Source: Agrypnia vestita (Eukaryota; Arthropoda; Insecta; Trichoptera; Phryganeidae). Taken from it: 64,000 nucleotides of DNA. The stretch lies in assembly GCA_016648135.1 (NCBI GenBank), contig JADDOH010001519.1, forward strand, positions 124,001-188,000, in the 5' to 3' direction. The position numbers were made by a program, and so were the translations under genes. The stretch's first letter is position 1, and each line of letters starts with the position of its first letter. Of this stretch, positions 20,716 to 30,345 are shown piece after piece. Below the pieces are notes generated by a model, which searched no databases, was not told where the DNA came from, and was given only the letters and a program-made list of their open reading frames with translations.

Positions 20716-21670
20716 TTCAAGTAAATATCGTATTCAAATAATTTTAATCTAATTGGCAATGTGTTTGCATTTACTGTACACTGGCAGAAGCTTTTTTATT
20801 CCAACATTATAAACGAAGTTTTACAGGAACACCGATCACAGCTGCAGGGCAGACACCATGTTGAAAAAAATTATGCATACAATATGCGGCTTTAAAGCCT
20901 TTTACTTTAAAATATGTACAATGGATAAACAATAGACAAATGTAAACATTAATTACTTAAACACGTAATCAAGAACAATATAAAGATAGACATATATGTA
21001 TAAATGTAGAATTAAAAGATTAAATAAAACAATATAATAACCATTCAATGAAATTAGAAGTAGGAATAATAATTTTGTACAATAGGCAATATAATAAATT
21101 ATAGAATAAGAAATAAAACAATAAATTAATATCAATTCAATGAAACAATGTAGAATAAAAATATTGTTTAGAAATAATGATTTTATTCAATTGGCGAATT
21201 TATAAAAAAATATATATGTATATACTCGTTTTTTATTATATTTCTGCATTAACTCTGCTGTTGACAAAAATGCCAGTTAGGACCTTCTTGTAACTATGCG
21301 AGGTAGCATTCCAAATATCTATTTCGGCGTATTCATTGCCTAAATGTTGTATTTATAAATATATAGATTTTAGGTTTTTTTTATTTCAAATTAAAAATTT
21401 GGATCGCAAATATTTAAAAATTAAAACGGTATACAGTTGAAAGATTCGAAGTTTTTGACAGGCAAAAATTACCATTGGATCCGCGATACGCAATAGCGAA
21501 TACGGAATTTCTCAGATGTTTGTAAAATATTTAAGATGTACAAGTATTGTGGAGTAAATATTTTATAACTTTGCACTCCAGCTCAATAAACAAGTAGCTT
21601 TCAAGAAACAAATAATCGTCTGCCCGCCTCGAAAGTCAGCGACGTGCTGACCGCGCCGTCAACCAACCAC
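20716..21670. other. No gene recognised
   Basis: Very AT-rich sequence; nothing supported. Confidence 0.5.
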
Positions 21671-21675
21671 GGTAA

Positions 21676-22245
21676 GGCCGGCCGCAGTTTGGATACGAAT
21701 TATTACGTACGTATTCGTACGATTATTTTGGTGGAGCGCGCACACTGATTGCGTCTTGCGTTGGTCACGATCAGTTACTTTTCGCATTTCTCCATTAACG
21801 TTTGTGCCAAACGAATAATCTCTATTTCTGGAAAACTCTATTATCGCAGACTTAAATAATGACAAATTTCATGACTATCTATCTAATAGATTCTGAGGAG
21901 AACCGAAGTGCAACGAGAGCTCATAACATCGGAGAAATATTTAAAAGTTTTTTTGTTCAAAGTACATAATTATACCTCACCTTCATTAAACCAAATTATT
22001 TAACTTACAGGTATTTTTTAGTTCTTTAGAGATTCTCCGCCATGATCTGCGCTGATGGTCACGTAGTTGCATCACTTTGGTCCCGCAAACATATGTGGTC
22101 ATGTGTCAAATTGATAAAATTTTCAATATCCGTGTACAGTGTGCGATGTTCAATACTACTTCGAAGGTCAGGAATGTACTTGCGTATTCGTACGTACACG
22201 TACTACTCAATTTCGTACGAAAACGCATCCAGTGTGCGGCCGGAT
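21676..22245. mobile_element. PIF/Harbinger-like element G, copy 1
   Basis: The ends GGCCGGCCGCA and TGCGGCCGG(AT) are flanked by TAA at 21673-21675 and 22246-22248. The subterminal zones are full of palindromic TACGTACG / CGTACG words. It aligns along its length with 39544-40206 in the opposite orientation. Shared blocks include 'TCACGATCAGTTACTTTTCGCATTTCTCC', 'GAGCTCATAACATCGG' and 'AGTTCTTTAGAGATTCTCCGCCATGATC'. No transposase motif is visible. Confidence 0.85.
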
Positions 22246-23790
22246 TAAGGATAGCTACTAATCCATTCTGTGTATTATAGACGATCGTATCAGTGTAATA
22301 AAAAGTGCAAGTGTATTATAAATCGCAGACTCTACTAACTAACCTAATCTAAAAATCCGAAGCAAAATCCGATCAACGGACGTTTCAATTCTAATATGTA
22401 TTATTATATATAATAGAATTGAAATTGTATATTGATTGTTATTAAAATTAATCGGCTATCATTGATTATTGATGGTATTTAGTAAGTCCGTACTAGCTGT
22501 AAACCAGTGAAAAATCGCGGGACTAATATTTTCAGAATTTCGAAGCTGAAAATTCATGAATAGAAAACCATTTGTTTTTTTTAAATTGACTTTATTCTCT
22601 TAAACCTAAAACCAATTTCAGATTAACTTATAAACTAATTTCATAATACATCTTCTGGTTTGTGTCTTCTGGGGTATTTTGCCATGTTTTTACGACCTTT
22701 CTGGCCGACATCTCAGATCCCATTGCAGGGTCCATCATCAGGACTGATGTGATAATATAATAAACCTAACCCAACCAAACATAATAACCATATAATAAAA
22801 ATATAATAAAAACTAAAAAGACTATTAACAGAATACAAAAAGTACTTACGTTCAATATTCAACATATTTATTTCGTCTATAAATATAAATTTGTCACATT
22901 GTCTATGCTTTACACGTTTTTCCTCGGATATTGCCTATGAAATTTCAAAATATACGGTACAATTTTCGAAACTTTGAAGTGTAATATCTTATTTAATACT
23001 TACATATTATTTAAGCGTCAATTATCTTTCATTTTGTTATTAGAACATTCAATAATATAGTGAAGTGCTCATTTTCATTGTATATACAATGGGACCATGA
23101 TCTTGGATTTAGCCATCATCATCTCAAAAATACAATCAACAATATTTGCTACTAGAAGATTATATAATACGTTAAAACGACAATACATACAAATTAGTTA
23201 TACGTCACATTTTCGCCGTGTCGCAAACGCGGCATTCGATAAAGAAAATTATCTTTTTAAATTCCGAAATAAACATCTCTGCAATATTCCCTAATGCAGC
23301 ATTTGTCTGATCTATATTTTATATAGGCAGGAAACCACTTACCCCAAAATTCGATATCTGCGCACTACACAACAACAATTGATAAAAAAATATTCAACAA
23401 TATTTAGAGTGTCAGTGAATCAAATAAATGTTAGTCACCTGTGCCTGCTGCCGATAGTGCGATCCGTTTGAGTGCAATTTGTAAAGGCAGAATTTTCAAA
23501 TATCACTTATCGCAACCGGCAACTTCGATGTCGTCGCGCTCAGATGTTTTGACGATATGTAAATGATCGATAATAATTTAAGAATATTTACAAAATATAA
23601 CAACCGAATTTAGCGCGGCGCACACGGGAAGAGAACAAACTGTGGACGATGAGTTTGTTTGGTGCATTTCTTGTAATTTCACAATCGATACGCAATTCTT
23701 AGTGGACATCCACGCAAGGTTTAATTGGCCGTGTGTGTAGTAATGTATGTGAATATTGCTCATTCCTTATTGCAACAGTAGATTATTAAT
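22246..23790. other. No gene; short shared segment and a hammerhead-like motif
   Basis: 22545-22605 ('TCGAAGCTGAAAATTCATGAATAGAAAACCATTTG') matches 38393-38440. On the minus strand 22701-22748 reads 'CTGATGATGGACCCTGCAATGGGATCTGAGATGTCGGCC'. This keeps an exact CTGATGA box, a helix II-like hairpin and a GTC-GGCC, but has GAGA in place of GAAA. The rest is unrecognised. Confidence 0.5.
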
Positions 23791-23796
23791 TTATAA

Positions 23797-24135
23797 CTAG
23801 CCCTATAAGTAACCCTTCAAAAATGACGGTACTTTTTCATGCCGGTTCCTAAAGAATAAGTAATTATTTATTTATAACCGACACCCGTGAAATAGTAATA
23901 ACGACTTTTATCAAAATATTTGAACATTTTTTTTTATATTTCCCCTGTCGGCAGTTAATAAAGGAACTATTTTAAACCCTGGCAATTGTGCTGGGCGGAA
24001 TAATAAATGGTTTGCATTTTTGCTAAATACCTATTTTTTACGGGTAATGTGGGCTCGTCGGTAGCGACATCGCTATCGTTGCCGCCTTCGGGTTTGCTGG
24101 CCCGGGGTTCAAGCCCCATCTCCGGCCGTTTAATT
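23797..24135 (+). mobile_element. SINE-B, copy 3
   Basis: 'AGTAACCCTTCAAAAATGACGGTACTTTTTCATGCCGGTTCCTAAAGAATAAGTAATTATTTATTTATA' is followed by the tRNA-like block 'GCTCGTCGGTAGCGACATCGC...GGTTTGCTGGCCCGGGGTTCAAGCCCCATCTCCGGCCG'. The block has a perfect B-box stem-loop. The 3' part of the unit is replaced by block X (24145 onward). Confidence 0.65.
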
Positions 24136-24139
24136 TCGT

Positions 24140-24345
24140 TTTTACTCCCTTTCTTTTAACTCGTAGCGTCTGCGGTTTGTTTGTGCCGGAAAAACTTTGG
24201 ATCGGTTTTAATTCCCGTGATCCAATCGAGCTGAAACTTTGCAGGCAGACTCGTACGATCTGGATTCGAATCCCAGTAGCAGCCAAAATATTTGTTGATT
24301 GATTTGATTTTCTGTATGTCTTTCTGACCGATTAATAAATTTGAT
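24140..24345 (+). mobile_element. Block X fused to SINE-C tail
   Basis: Block X ('TTACTCCCTTTCTTTTAACTCGTAGCGTCTGC' to 'GATCCAATCGAGCTGAAACTTTGCAGGCAGACTCGT') recurs at 32600-32740 and inverted at 46145-46275. It runs directly into a second B box (GGATTCGAATCCCAGTAGCAGCC) and the tail 'TTGATTTTCTGTATGTCTTTCTGACCGATTAATAAA'. The same tail is found at 26385-26500 and 35170-35312. The junction suggests a composite or dimeric SINE. Confidence 0.6.
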
Positions 24346-24626
24346 TTTATAACTATTGCTAATTGTTTATTTTATATTTGTTAATTTAAATTACTAATAA
24401 CTCCACACTAGATAAAACCTGTTCTGTGGCAGTTATTCTCACTTGAAAGTTATTTAATGGTAACATATAATAGTAATAAATAACAATAAAAAAGAAAAGA
24501 AACGTGAAAATGAAAGCATAATAAAAATTTAGTAATATATACAAACATAAAAATACATCTAGAAGAAAAGAAAATGTAAATATAAAATTAAGATAAAAAT
24601 TTAACTACTTAGATACAAAAATAAAT
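24346..24626. other. No feature recognised
   Basis: AT-rich, A-rich sequence; nothing supported. Confidence 0.45.
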
Positions 24627-24628
24627 AG

Positions 24629-25590
24629 GGGAGACCGTATAGTTATGGGACACTTAAGACTTTTTTTCTTTGATTGAGTACCTAAATTCCAGGAATGAAA
24701 CTGCGCTTTGAAATAAATACCATCTATTCAATCATTTTATAAGTTTTTAAATAAACAGTTGTTTTTTAAATATCAGTTAAAGTAATTTGGAAATAAATAA
24801 ATTGTAATTGGACAAATTTTTCAGTTACTGAACACCGAAATTACAGTTATTGGACAAGCAACAAAAATAAAAGAGTTTAATTTGTTTTCCAAATTAAATC
24901 ATATAGTTTTTGTACTGATTAATCACATTGGTTTCCATTATCATCAGTATCCACATTGTAACAAATATGACATACACGTAAGTTATCAGGGATATTAATT
25001 GCATGGCTTTTTGGAATACATCTTGCATGGAAAAATGATTTCCAATGTGAATATTTGACTTTATTCTTCATTTTGATTGTCATTTCACATATTATAGAAA
25101 TGACGATTTTTTTAAATTTTTTAGAAATGATTTTTCCTATTATTGGACGGCCGTCCAATAATAAAAAAAAAATCTTTGGCCGGTACAGTCATTAGACACC
25201 TTCTAAAAAAATACTTACATTACATTTATTGTTTTAAAATCAACAACATAATGTAATGGAATTCATATACTGATATACTAATTAACATTAACAATTAGAT
25301 ACTAATAAACTAATTCACAATAACCTCTAATAAATGTAATATCTCTTGTGAATTCCAACAAATTCCGTGTCCAACAAGAAACTTGTTATCATATGTCAGA
25401 AATAATTTATTTTAAACATTGTCGTTGTGCGGTCGGTAAAGATGATATTAACAATGGTTAGTATATAGTAGGGTGACTTCTATTTAAAATATTCATAACT
25501 TTTTACCAAAGGATATGATTATTTTTGCCACATTACTTACTACCACCTTGTCCAATAACTGTCGGTGTCCCATAACTGTCTGGTTTCCCC
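24629..25590. mobile_element. pogo/Tigger-like DNA element with TA target
   Basis: The inverted ends GGGGAGACC and GGTTTCCCC are flanked by TA. They are followed inward by 'TAGTTATGGGACAC' and, at the right, its complement 'GTGTCCCATAACTGTC'. Short relatives of these words (TTATTGGACA, TAATTGGACA, CATTAGACACC) are scattered inside. At about 25138-25163 there is a perfect palindrome around GGACGGCCGTCC. The interior encodes a minus-strand remnant ending in a PHD-finger-like pattern. The element is about 960 bp, too short for a complete transposase. Confidence 0.75.
24919..25158 (-). pseudogene. C-terminal PHD-finger remnant of a pogo-like transposase
   Basis: The translation ends HWKSFFHARCIPKSHAIN, then IPDNLRVCHICYNVDTDDNG. 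The spacing W-x3-H-x2-C, about 14 residues, then C-x2-C is the second half of a PHD zinc finger. Many insect pogo/jerky-like transposases end in such a finger, and the flanking inverted repeats with TA target fit that origin. The first cysteine pair and the DDE catalytic core are not present in the surviving sequence. I infer a deletion derivative; the finger match is from residue spacing alone. Confidence 0.5.
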
Positions 25591-26384
25591 TACTATAAAA
25601 TAAGTACACATGAAATTACATAAAGCAGATTTTGCCAATTCAGAGGTTAAGGGCGGATCACTTCTTCAGCATACCTCCTACCTGATATTTTTATAAAATT
25701 AGTAATTCGGTGTTTAAAAGGTTTGTGTATTATAATTTATTTTGCTTTATTTCAATGCATTGTTTAAGCAATGACGTGTTGCATTGACACACCCGCTTAT
25801 CGACATTAAATTTCACGACGTACCTTTTAATAAAATCAACTTTCTGTCCGTGCTCTAGATTAACGCCGAAGGAAAATGAGCCGATCCCGTTACATTATTA
25901 AATCTTCACGTATCCTATATTAAACGTAATACCGTTCCACATTACGAGGCCCACCTCTGGAATAAATTATGGTTCGGCCCACGCCACCACCAGTCTGTCC
26001 GTGCCCAACCTGCTGCAGAGAAAAAAACATTATATATTTAAATAATGCAATGCATTCAAGTACCTGTCAAAAATGACGGGAGGAATGTAATTAATTCACA
26101 TCAAAATCCTCGAAAAAATAAGCGGCATAGACTGATTCAACATCTCGTTCAACATCTCGTTTTACATGTAATCGGTATATATGTAACAGATGGGTCTACA
26201 GGGGATGAGGAAAGCTCAACATGTCGATACCTAAGTTACGTACGTTACACGAAGTTACGGGGACAGACAGACAACGAAATTATTGTAATTGGGATTAGAA
26301 TTTCAAATTTAATTTTTTTTTTTTGACAGAATCTGGTCACAAAATACGTAAAAAGCAATAAATTATTAGAACCATATTTATGAA
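25591..26384. repeat. Mostly unassigned; decayed SINE-B pieces at 26030-26295
   Basis: 26063-26085 ('CCTGTCAAAAATGACGGGAGG') and 26240-26290 ('ACACGAAGTTACGGGGACAGACAGACAACGAAATTATT') are the two ends of SINE-B. The sequence between does not keep the tRNA-like block. 25591-26030 shows nothing that I can support. Confidence 0.45.
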
Positions 26385-26500
26385 TCAATTAGAAAGAAAT
26401 CAACGAAAAAATGATTGGCTGCTACCGGGATTCGAACCACGGATCTCCTCTTATGCGGGGAAGGCGCGTTATCAAATTACGCTATAGCGGCCTTGTACAT
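26385..26500 (-). mobile_element. SINE-C, tRNA-like head and start of body
   Basis: On the minus strand 'GCCGCTATAGCGTAATTTGATAACGCGCC...AGATCCGTGGTTCGAATCCCGGTAGCAGCC' has clear A-box-like and B-box (GGTTCGAATCC) motifs. The body 'AATCATTTTTTCGTTGATTTCTTTCTAATTGATTCA' follows. It matches 35170-35312. Confidence 0.7.
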
Positions 26501-26559
26501 TTTTCGTGTTCAAATAGGTTAGGTTACAAAAACGATAATGCAGTAAAGTTCTTGTTTAA

Positions 26560-27470
26560 ATTATTGCGAGATTTATAATTTTATTTCGCTTGTATTATAG
26601 CGAGTTAATTTTTAACATACGATATAAGTTACATTTATGATAGTCTAGCGTTTTGCAGAAGATAAGTCAGAAATATTGAAAAAATGCAAACTTTTAAGAC
26701 GCTCATCTCCATAACTACTGATATTAGAACATTGATATTTTCTATTTATTAATGTAATGTTCTTCTCGTGTGTCCGGATAAGAAACTTGATGCTGCGGGA
26801 TTCCAATGATTTTTTTTTAAGTTGGCTTAAAAGTTGGCTTCGTCTTAATATTTATTTATTTTACAATATGTTCTCGCGACAATAATAATTCGGTATACAA
26901 AAAGGGTACAAGGTTTACGGTGTGGTTGCTGCGTGGTAACGAGAGAGCCCGCAAAATAGCGCCTCGCGCCTTACAACTTTCACTCTTTCTTCTTCTTCTT
27001 CTGTCACTCTCGTTCATCGGACCGACGTCATTCGGATACGTTACAATTATTTAAGTAGTAATCTATCTGTGAACTATTGTTGATTGTTGACTAGCTCTGT
27101 TTTATCTCAAATTTAATAAATAATGTATATTTCCAATATTTCCATTATTTATTAAATTTGAAATGCCGGTGTGAATAATAAACTGATTGTTAAAATATTT
27201 AATATTTGGATTTTGTATTTATCTGGGCGCAATCATGAATATTCGCAAATCGTAACCGTGAAAATAATTAGCTGGAAAATAATGTCCAACTGTTTTCTAC
27301 CGAGCATTTAGTGGGCCATCTCGTCTCGGACATGCCCGTCTGTTGCGCGTCAGTTGTCGGCGTCTGTCCACTCGGCTGACGTTGTGAGATGGGTGAGACG
27401 CCCAGAATTATTTTTGGTAAAAAATCTTGACTTTATTGTAGTTCTTACAATAATTATTGACTCTAAATTG
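26560..27470. other. Decayed MITE T fragment (26565-26735), then no feature
   Basis: 26565-26735 keeps 'GATAGTCTAGCGTTTTGCAGAAGATAAGTCAGAAATATTGAAAAAATGCAAAC' and 'ATCTCCATAACTACTGATATTAGAACATTGA', degraded MITE T arm sequence. 26740-27470 contains a (TTC)n stretch near 26988 and no recognised gene. Confidence 0.45.
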
Positions 27471-27474
27471 ACCT

Positions 27475-27796
27475 TAACCTAACCTAACATTGAATGAATG
27501 GATGTGTTGAGTTCTCAAGTTGTCAATTGTTACTTGTTTCACAACATAAAGTGAGTTCTTTCATCTAGTTTCGTTGGGTTATTAATAAGGTTAGGTGCTC
27601 ATTTCATGTAGTTTTTCTTTTGTAATATTTGTGCTTTTTGAACAAAAATTTGCCGGTGGTAAATTTTAATTATTAAATCTCTCAATAAAAAAATTAACAG
27701 TGATGTATTATTTATTACCTTGTTGAATCACTCGTATTCGCCAAATAGTAGGTTTGATATTCGTATTCGTGAATAGTGGTATTCGTTGCATCACTA
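27475..27796. mobile_element. hAT MITE, right portion only
   Basis: It is collinear with the right half of 49197-49786: 'AACATTGAATGAATGGATGTGTTG', 'TTGGGTTATTAATAAGGTTAGGTGCTCATTTCATGTAG', 'TTGCCGGTGGTAAATTTTAATTATTAAATCTC'. It ends 'GTATTCGTTGCATCACTA'. The left terminus is missing, so no target duplication can be read. Confidence 0.75.
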
Positions 27797-28045
27797 CTTT
27801 TCTAATCCAATTTTGTTCTTATTTCACTGCGCCTTAATCGTCTTTAATTGGTCTATGTATTAAACACTATACTCTCTGCTAGTGTCGTTTCAGATCCCCC
27901 AACGTTGACTATCACTTTTGAGAGTACATCTCCCTATCTATAGCGGCTCTTCCACCATCCTTAGTTTTGTCCAATCTCGTATATTACGGAGCCTTGAGAT
28001 CTGCTTCCTGCCGACACCTGGTTTCATTCGATCTCGTTTTCACAC
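27797..28045. other. No feature recognised
   Basis: Mixed-composition sequence; nothing supported. Confidence 0.4.
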
Positions 28046-28208
28046 ATCCCAATTATAATAATTTCGTTGTCTGTTTGTCCGTCCGTCCGTCGTAACTGCG
28101 TGTAACGTCCGTATTTTTTTCTTTTTTATATAAATAAATAAATACTTATTCCTTAGGAACCGACGTGTAAAAGTACCGACATTTTTTAAAGGGTTACAGC
28201 TAGTACCT
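28046..28208 (-). mobile_element. SINE-B form without the tRNA-like block
   Basis: On the minus strand it starts 'CTAGCTGTAACCCTTTAAAAAATGTCGGTACTTTTACACGTCGGTTCCTAAGGAATAAGTATTTATTTATTTATA'. It goes straight to 'ACGGACGTTACACGCAGTTACGACGG...ACAGACAACGAAATTATTAT'. The ~90-bp tRNA-like segment of other copies is absent. Confidence 0.65.
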
Positions 28209-28254
28209 CATAATGTTTAAAAGTGTCAAGATTCCTCATTAAATAAATAAACAA

Positions 28255-28470
28255 ATATTACATGAGCATGTGAGTAGGACTCTCGCCTCGTGATCCAAAG
28301 GTCGCGGGTTCCAACCTTACTCCAGACCAGCAAGTTAGTCCTATTTTCATAGCATAAGCGTTTAGCTTAGTTTAAAAATAGTAAGAATATTGATGTGAAA
28401 TGTCTAAGTGAAATCATGTATTAGCCCACACAACATTATGTGTGGAACTAAATCGTTAAGATAAATAAAT
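28255..28470 (+). mobile_element. SINE-A, copy 2
   Basis: The head is 'GTAGGACTCTCGCCTCGTGATCCAAAGGTCGCGGGTTCCAACC' with a B-box-like GGTTCCAACC. It shares the body 'CAAGTTAGTCCTATTTTCATAGCATAAGCGTTTAGCTTAGTTTAAAAATAGTAAGAATATTGATGTGA' with 872-1075, and ends in TAAATAAATAAA. Confidence 0.7.
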
Positions 28471-28868
28471 AAAATATCAATTTTTTTTTTTAATGTTGTA
28501 TGAGACAAATAAAGCGTTTATTTAGTAGAAGATCCCAATACTAGACATCTAACGGAGAGATAAAAGAGGAAGACATTTGAATGGTACACAAACGAATGCA
28601 AAACACAGCACGACTCAAGTACATCTCAAGACACCATATCGAGACTCGATAACACTATCACTTTATAAAATCGTGACTCATTAACGCGCAAGTGATTGAA
28701 TTATTCAACGACCTGCCGTAATGCTGTACGGGGCAATTACGCACTGCCAAACTCAGAAAAGACGTGTCAGACATACCGAGGCAAGCACGCACGTGACGAG
28801 CACCCGGAATAAAGAATGCGCATCAAAAAATGCGTAAATGTAGTTTTCCACTTGACCTTTCTTTTGTA
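28471..28868. other. No feature recognised
   Basis: The sequence contains an A/T run at 28482-28492 and no supported feature. Confidence 0.4.
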
Positions 28869-28871
28869 TTA

Positions 28872-29634
28872 AGCCATGTATTCACTAGGGGACAAATCGC
28901 GAAACATTCCGCTCGACATGTCGCATCAACATCTACGCTCATGTTTCGGGGACAATGACGCGGTCATTTGACGTGTACACACCGGGACTCACATATCTTG
29001 TCGCGGAAATGTCATCCGATGAGATTATGGATGACAGCTGCGGTATCTCATTTGGCGAAAACGGGGTTCCGCGCAATTCGAAATGTTTTTTTGGGTCGCA
29101 ATTTCAAATTAACGAGGTTTTACTGTAGTAAATTGAATATTATTAAAAACAAGGTCCTTTTTGCAAATAATTATTGTTTTCCAGACGTCGCGGAAATATA
29201 TCGCCCTATGAGGTTATGATGATAGCCGCGTATCTGTTTATGTTAATGAGTTTATCGAAAAGTAAGAGGAGAAAAAAGAGGAGAATGCGAAATTATTTAC
29301 TGCAAAGAGAAAGAAGGACGGACATTCTATGCGATCTTCGATCGATACAGCTCGACGAGTTCGAGAACGATTTCGTTTCCCCGCATTGTCATCTTGACAG
29401 ATGCAGCGCATGCGTATTCACTTGTTTACATACCACGTGGTACTGACGCTCCGCGGAATGTTGCAGTGAGTACGCTCGGGTATCGTGCGCATGGCAACGT
29501 TGCCACGACACGTAGAAATGCCGCGCTATGTTGTGCGCGAGGTCGCGGAACAGTGCACGACGTTGCAACGTCACGTAGACTCTATGCCGCGCATGCTGTT
29601 GAGGGACAATTTGTCCCCTAGTGAATACATGGCT
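28872..29634 (+). mobile_element. PIF/Harbinger element with a transposase N-terminal exon
   Basis: The terminal inverted repeat AGCCATGTATTCACTAGGGG extends for about 26 bp (…GACAAAT) and is mirrored at 29609-29634. The flanks are TTA at 28869-28871 and TTA at 29635-29637. The length is 763 bp, GC-richer than its surroundings. The 3' subterminal part is rich in GC(G)-type short repeats such as 'CGTTGC' and 'GCGCATG'. It carries the coding relic at 29174-29385 and an inserted pogo-MITE end at about 29050-29130. Confidence 0.88.
29174..29385 (+). pseudogene. N-terminal piece of a Harbinger-type (HARBI1-like) transposase
   Basis: After the acceptor-like 'TTGTTTTCCAG' at 29173-29183 the frame reads VAEIYRPMR..MMIAAYLFM, then LMSLSKSKRRKKRRMRNYLL, QRERRTDILCDLRSIQLDEF and ENDFV. 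A hydrophobic helix followed by 'KKKRR.W.R..L.RR...G....L..DLR..D...F..F.R' is the standard start of PIF/Harbinger transposases. The DDE catalytic region is missing. An upstream half-copy of the first part ('CGCGGAAATGTCATCCGATGAGATTATGGATGACAGCTGCGGTATC', 29004-29049) shows an internal duplication. Confidence 0.6.
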
Positions 29635-29637
29635 TTA

Positions 29638-30345
29638 TACTAGCTTACCCGCGCGGCTTCGCACGCGAGGATTTTGAGTAACTCTTAGTGCAGGTTTAAA
29701 ATTTTTACACATTAGTTATAAGATCCCACAAATAAATAATTTAGAAATACTTGAAATAAGGAAAAATGTTAATATTAATTCAAATGTAATAAAAACTCAG
29801 ACTAAATTTGCGCACAACCCACTATTGAATATTTTTTCACTTAAGATTCCATCCCCTTCAGATGACATTCCATAATTAACACTTCCGATCCCCCCCTCCC
29901 CTCATCCTCTCTCATCATCCTCTTCACTGTAACACACTTGCATGGTTTAACTTCAATTTTTAGTACACAAACAATCCTGATGAAGAGAACATTGTTCTCG
30001 AAACATGTAGATTGTATAATCTAATAAAGTGATGAACACAAAGTGATTTGTGTTTTATTTTAATAATGATGTCACCACAAAGTTCAAGCCTTCTTTCAGA
30101 AGAAAAAATATTCTTTGAACAATTTTAGTCATATTTTATCAATTTGTGTATTAACCTTAACATGTAGATATAGGTCACCACGCAAAGCCCTTTTATTTTA
30201 ACGGAATAATATATAGGCTATGTCAACGCTGAAAGTCCATTCTAAATATTGGTGAAAGCATTTTTAAAATCGAATGAGTGATTTTGGAGATTAACCTCGT
30301 ACATCCAAACTTGCAAACCTCTTTATGTATTAGTATAGATTAATA
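29638..30345 (+). mobile_element. Repeat of the insect 'ACTAG…GCCCGCGCGGCTTCGC' type
   Basis: It begins 'TACTAGCTTACCCGCGCGGCTTCGCACGCG' directly after the Harbinger target site and ends about 'CCTCTTTATGTATTAGTATAGAT'. Both boundary styles are common at insect dispersed repeats; I cannot name the family with certainty. A related start occurs at 33572. It includes the hammerhead-like motif at 29971-30015 and a polyadenylation-like context (AATAAAG at 30021-30027). Confidence 0.55.
29971..30015 (+). ncRNA. Hammerhead-ribozyme-like motif
   Basis: The order is ACAATC / CTGATGA / A / GAGAAC-ATT-GTTCTC / GAAA / CATGTA / GATTGT. CTGATGA (29977-29983) and GAAA (30000-30003) are the two invariant core boxes. 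Helix II is 6 perfect base pairs, helix I (ACAATC with GATTGT) is 6 perfect base pairs, and helix III is minimal (ACATGT). It is followed by the cleavage-type triplet GTA. One extra A between CTGATGA and helix II departs from the consensus and may reduce activity. Minimal type I hammerheads with a tiny helix III are known in Penelope-like and other retroelements; activity here is inference. Confidence 0.5.

Noticed and set aside
27470..27490. Telomere-type repeat (CCTAACCTAA)
   Set aside because: Only two adjacent units; too short to be more than chance.
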